Of a DNA stretch of 64,000 bases, positions 60,188-64,000 are shown piece by piece. The notes under the pieces are model-generated. The model saw only the letters and a list, made by a program, of their open reading frames with translations. It did no database searches and was not told the origin of the DNA. Origin of the DNA: Papilionanthe hookeriana x Papilionanthe teres. Its lineage: Eukaryota > Streptophyta > Magnoliopsida > Asparagales > Orchidaceae. How positions within the stretch are numbered: the first letter of the stretch is position 1; every line of letters starts with the position of its first letter. The stretch covers positions 1,984,001-2,048,000 of the forward strand of contig CM040421.1 in the NCBI GenBank assembly GCA_022702705.1, written 5' to 3'. The translations under genes and the position numbers were made by a program.

Positions 60188-60602
60188 TCTTGTTCATGTA
60201 TTTATAAGAAGGAATCACTTATTAAAAGAATCACTTATTAGAGGGTTTGTTTATTTAGAACGGAGTGTTCGAAGGTGTAGAGAAGGTAAGGAGTCCGAAT
60301 CGGAGTTGGAAAGGAAAAGAGAGTCTTAAGCAAGACTTCTCGACTCGAAGGATCACTCATAAACTAACACATATTGGGGGTCCACCCCACCTCGGAAATG
60401 AGGTAAAAGGATCTCGGAACCTCTCGTTTGGGGGTGTCTAAACGGTGGCTCCTAAATCCGAGAGAATGTTGGTTATACTTCTTCGAGGTGGAAATGAACA
60501 TAGTATCCCAACGGAAAGAAGGGTAGTTTGATCCATAAGGGACATGGATGCACTACCGATTTTGAAAGCGGAGTTGTCGATTAGAATGGAGAGAGGAACT
60601 TT
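60188..60602 (-). other. Leader between primer site and gag of element 2
   Basis: Non-coding, with a short direct repeat (AATCACTTATTA at about 60211 and 60229). Nothing else is recognisable. Confidence 0.5.
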
Positions 60603-60617
60603 CCAGTGAGTCGCCGA
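60603..60617 (-). other. Primer-binding site of element 2
   Basis: The minus strand reads CGGCGACTCACTGG three to five bases after the LTR end CCGACA. It matches the TGGCGACTC..CTGGGG type of element 1 with one base missing and a changed first base. Confidence 0.65.
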
Positions 60618-60620
60618 AGT

Positions 60621-63600
60621 TGTCGGCATATTTTTAGGTTGAGTGTTGTATTTTTTCTAAAAGGGGTCACCTACAGAAGTTGTCGGCGAATCTTAAATTT
60701 AATTTAAATATAGATATAATTTAGAAAGTAGTATTTGATTTTGAAAATAATTTTAAATTTGAAGATTTTAAGATATGAAATCAAGCAGATCTCACATCCC
60801 AAATAGTTTATATAAACGAGCACCGCATCACTAGCTGTGTATCTATCACTAAGGATAAACACACTTGCTTGATGGTGGGGCTCGGTTAAATAAACTAGAA
60901 GATTTGTGACATCCGTTTGGTGCACGAACCAATTTTATAAGCCGACAAATTCCACTAGCTTAATATGAAAACATTAAACGGGGTTTATATTACTCAGGTT
61001 CTTTAAAATTCCTCATAAGGGCAAGCCACTATAGTTAATTACATCTTAAGTGACGGGAATCACCTAAAAAAACTCTCGATAATAATCGATAATGCTGCTC
61101 TCGAGAATTTCGAAGTTTAAGTTTTCGAAGAATTGAATTTTTGAATCTCGATAGGGAATGGATCGAGTTTGGAACATTTTATTTTGGGAATTGAAAGGAA
61201 GAAAAGTAGGAGAAATTACGGATTCGAAGTGAACTTCGATAATCTCCCGACTATCCTATTGTTTGGCTTGGATTTAGGAAAGTCACTAATGTTTATTTAA
61301 TGTTTTAATCTTGCCGATTTTAATTAATTAGGGCTTATATTTATATGATAGAATCATACGAATAGCACTAGAAGATATGAGGGTTTATGTCGTATCGGAC
61401 GACTACCTCGGAATCCTAAGACAGGTTAGGGCTTAATTTGCAATGCTGAAATGCATAACGAAGAGTTGAGGATTTATGTTGCACTAGGCGAACTACCTCG
61501 AAGTCACATGGCTTTGTTGTTTAATTCTAGGAAAGTTTCTGTTGAAGTAGGTTCGAGTTTCTGCGCGACGACGATGGTCGTCTTGCCCACCATGCTCCGA
61601 GCTCCTTGTTGTTGCGAGAGGTTTAGTTTTAGAAATCATAAATCGGGGGATGAGAAAAGTGTTTTGGTTTAGAGAAGTCTTAATTTCCAGTGTTTTTTGT
61701 GTTTTAATTAAAACAAATCTTAAAGTTGATTATAACGACACAGGTTAAGATCCCGCGGTTCCATCCTTCGGCATCATTATTTTTATCGGATTCACTTAGT
61801 CCGGATGAATTTGCTAAACTCAGTTGAATGAGTTCCACACTTTCATTTAGACCGTGGGAAATCCGGTTAGCAACACGTAGGTTACATCATCCGAGGTATT
61901 CCCGATCATCCAACGGGACGTTTTAATTCGGTTGTAATTGTAGTTTTGTGTTACGTTTGTGATTAAATTTTGAGTTGTCTTATATTTTGAAATGTTGTGG
62001 AGGTGAATTTTATCTTGTAGTGTCTTTTAATTTAGTTATGGGTTTCGAGTTTTGGTTTACGTCCTAAAGGTGTGGGTTTTCATGCAAGCGATTGTTTATC
62101 ATGCGAGAAAAATAAGTACGATGCGATTAAATAAATTACAGTAAAGTAAATCGCAATAAAATAAAAGCGTACCTGGATGGTCTTCCGTCATCCCAAGTTG
62201 CACTTAAAACACGATTAGAATATTTAAGCGAGTTCCTAGGTAAAGCTAAGGTAAGGGTTATGGTTTTCTACGAAATTCCTAATCCTATAGCTAGCCATTT
62301 CCTATGACGTCTAAGTTCCTTGTGTTTTTGGTTTGAAGACGATTTTCTTTATCGAAGAACAATTAAGTTCGATTGTTCTTATAAATATCCTATCATATTG
62401 AGGAAGTGCTTAAGAAGAATCCTAAACATCTTTTCGATATTTCTAGGATTGTTTTAAGTCCAAATGAATTTAATTATGTAAATGAATCGATCGTCGAGGT
62501 TTTCGAGTTTTGTTAACTTGCTCGGTGAACTAGGATATTTGAATGTCCTATAAGTGAAGTAACATTTCATTTAATATTACGTTTAGGAGTTATGATAACT
62601 AAAACTTTTGAGGGTAAATTGGTGTTCGAATGGTTTGTGATTTAGCTTAATTTCGATTGAAGGGTTTAAATTTGGAATAGTGTTGAAGTTATTTTAAGCT
62701 TATTTCTTTATGTCTTAGGTGATGTTATTTAATTCAACTTAATTCAATTTAATTTAATTTAATTTAATTTAATTCAATTTAATTCAATTTAGTTTGATTT
62801 GATGTTACATTGAATTAATTTGATTTAATTTAATTAATTTTTTTAATTTAATTTGATTTAATTTAATTTAATTTAATTTAATTTATTTAATTTAATTTAA
62901 TTTTAAATTTAATTTAATTTAATTTAATTTAATTTTTAATTTAATTTAATTTTTAATTTAATTTTTAATTTGATTTAATTTGATTTAATTTAATTTTTTA
63001 ATTTAATTTTATTCATTTTAATTTTAATTAAAATTTTAAAAGAGTTCAATAATTTAATTTTAGTTTAATGATTAAGTCTTTTAATGTTTTAAATTTGAAT
63101 TATCATTTTAATTAGGAATTAAACATTAATGAAATGATTAATTTAGGGATTTTTAAATTAAAGAATAAATCTCTTCCTAATAATATCCATTATTTTAATA
63201 ATTCCAATTTTATTATTCTTCCAAATTTAATCAATTATTTAATTAAAGTTTAATCATTTTAAATTGCTTAATGGGTTTCTACCCTTCAATTATTAAATTT
63301 CAATCATCCAAATCAGATTAGGATCAAATATTTTACTTGTTAATTTTTTATTAAACCTAAAGTTTTAATTAAGGATTAAAAGAAATTTAATTACCACTTT
63401 ACCCTTTAAGCTTAATAATTTCATAACTCACTAAATTGAACTCAAATGAACTTGAAATTTTTATGTGACTTCACTCATATGTCAATAAAGACATGAGAGG
63501 AGAAAATGTGATTTTTATGTATTTAATTTATTTATATGATTATTTTTGGTAGAAAATAGAGATTTCCAAGGAAAATTTAATAACATGACCAAGGGAAAGT

Positions 63601-64000
63601 TTCTGTCTTTAAGAAAATTAGGGGACATTCCTAATGACCAGGGGACCACTTGGACCAATTTTGGTGATTTTTTGAATTATATTATTTTTATTATAAATAT
63701 TTTAAGTTCTGGAGTGTTAATTAATTTAAAAATAAAATAAATGTTGAAAAATGAATTTTATGTTTTTCAAAAATCTCTCTGATATCAAGGAAATCAAAGA
63801 AGCAAATTTTGCAATTTTCTGATTTTTCTATGATTTATTATAATTATTTTAGTGAAAATGCTAGAAAATACATTTTTTAATTTTAAAATTACCCTAGAGC
63901 TTTAAAAATTAATATCTCACCAAATAGGCCTAAGAAAAATATGGGGTTTGTTCCAAAGTGATTAAAATTCAAAATGTGACATTTTGGTGAATTTTATTAT
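60621..64000 (-). mobile_element. 5' LTR of element 2, partial (first 3.4 kb seen)
   Basis: It begins TGTCGGCATA like 40166 and aligns with 40166-43540 throughout, including the AATTT array. The remaining ~4 kb with TATA box and donor-like site lie beyond the window. In the acceptor-like site the AG has become AA (62198-62199 on minus). Differences from the left LTR are numerous but patterned up to about 62.7 kb and very few after that. Confidence 0.92.
62705..63010. repeat. (AATTT)n array in right LTR
   Basis: Same array as 42247-42560, with nearly identical interruptions, showing that the two LTRs are recent copies of each other. Confidence 0.92.

Larger units (their letters stand above)
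40166..64000 (-). mobile_element. Element 2: young Tat/Ogre-like retrotransposon with AlkB (runs off the window)
   Basis: A full-length element in minus orientation, inserted in element 1. From its 5' end (right): LTR from 60621 outward, primer site 60603-60617, gag, protease, RT, RNase H, second RNase H, integrase, AlkB, a 3' UTR with an 83-bp array, and the 3' LTR 40166-47554. The LTRs are nearly identical where the sequence is clean (beyond 62.7 kb), so insertion is recent. Total length must be about 28 kb if the right LTR is as long as the left one. Gene order equals that of element 1. Confidence 0.9.

Noticed and set aside
1..64000. tRNA, rRNA or other structural RNA genes
   Set aside because: Only primer-binding sites complementary to tRNA 3' ends were found; no cloverleaf or rRNA sequence was recognised by eye.

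Overview
The window is plant nuclear DNA made almost entirely of nested Ty3/gypsy LTR retrotransposons. Evidence for a plant host: Athila-type gag and protease, Tat/Ogre-type pol with a second RNase H, and an AlkB domain of the plant ALKBH9/ALKBH10 type. I see no intact host gene, tRNA, rRNA or CRISPR array. The base composition is AT-rich, and the nesting suggests repeat-rich heterochromatin of a large genome. I cannot name the species.

Layout. (1) 1-3278: unassigned AT-rich DNA with a decayed minisatellite. (2) About 3279-23291: one old Athila-like element (duplicated 5' LTR, tRNA-Asp-type primer site, gag, protease, start of the 3' LTR; RT and integrase deleted). Two giant solo LTRs of a Tat/Ogre-like family split it: solo LTR A (6618-14121, perfect AGCCG target duplication, in the 5' LTR) and solo LTR B (14898-21395, inside gag). 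(3) 23292-40165: element 1, a Tat/Ogre-like retrotransposon coding on +, sitting in the Athila 3' LTR. It has a ~6.9 kb 5' LTR, then gag, protease, RT, RNase H, a second RNase H, integrase and an AlkB ORF. (4) 40166 to beyond the window end: element 2, a related element coding on -, inserted in the 3' UTR of element 1. It has a 7.4 kb LTR on the left, a 3' UTR with an 83-bp tandem array, AlkB, integrase, RNase H domains, RT, protease, gag, primer site, and the first 3.4 kb of its other LTR.

Main discovery candidate. Both Tat/Ogre-like elements carry, in the position where env-like genes sit in some retroelements, a full Fe(II)/2-oxoglutarate AlkB domain resembling plant mRNA m6A demethylases (HxD...H plus the 2OG-binding arginines). 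Each AlkB ORF is preceded by a pyrimidine tract and AG that look like a 3' splice site. The four LTRs seen across their relevant span also share a TATA box, a donor-like AAG|GTAT, and, about 2.7-3.9 kb further on, an acceptor-like AG. I infer that the family removes a long leader intron lying inside the LTR and may make a spliced, env-like subgenomic mRNA for the AlkB protein. The U3 of element 1 also carries an 80-bp array with dozens of W-box cores upstream of its TATA box.

Quality note. From about 47.3 to 62.7 kb the sequence differs from its sister copies in a patterned way (TCAA/TCGA, CGG/CGAG, CCG/CG, CCT/CACT). This looks like consensus error, so many frame breaks in element 2 may not be real.
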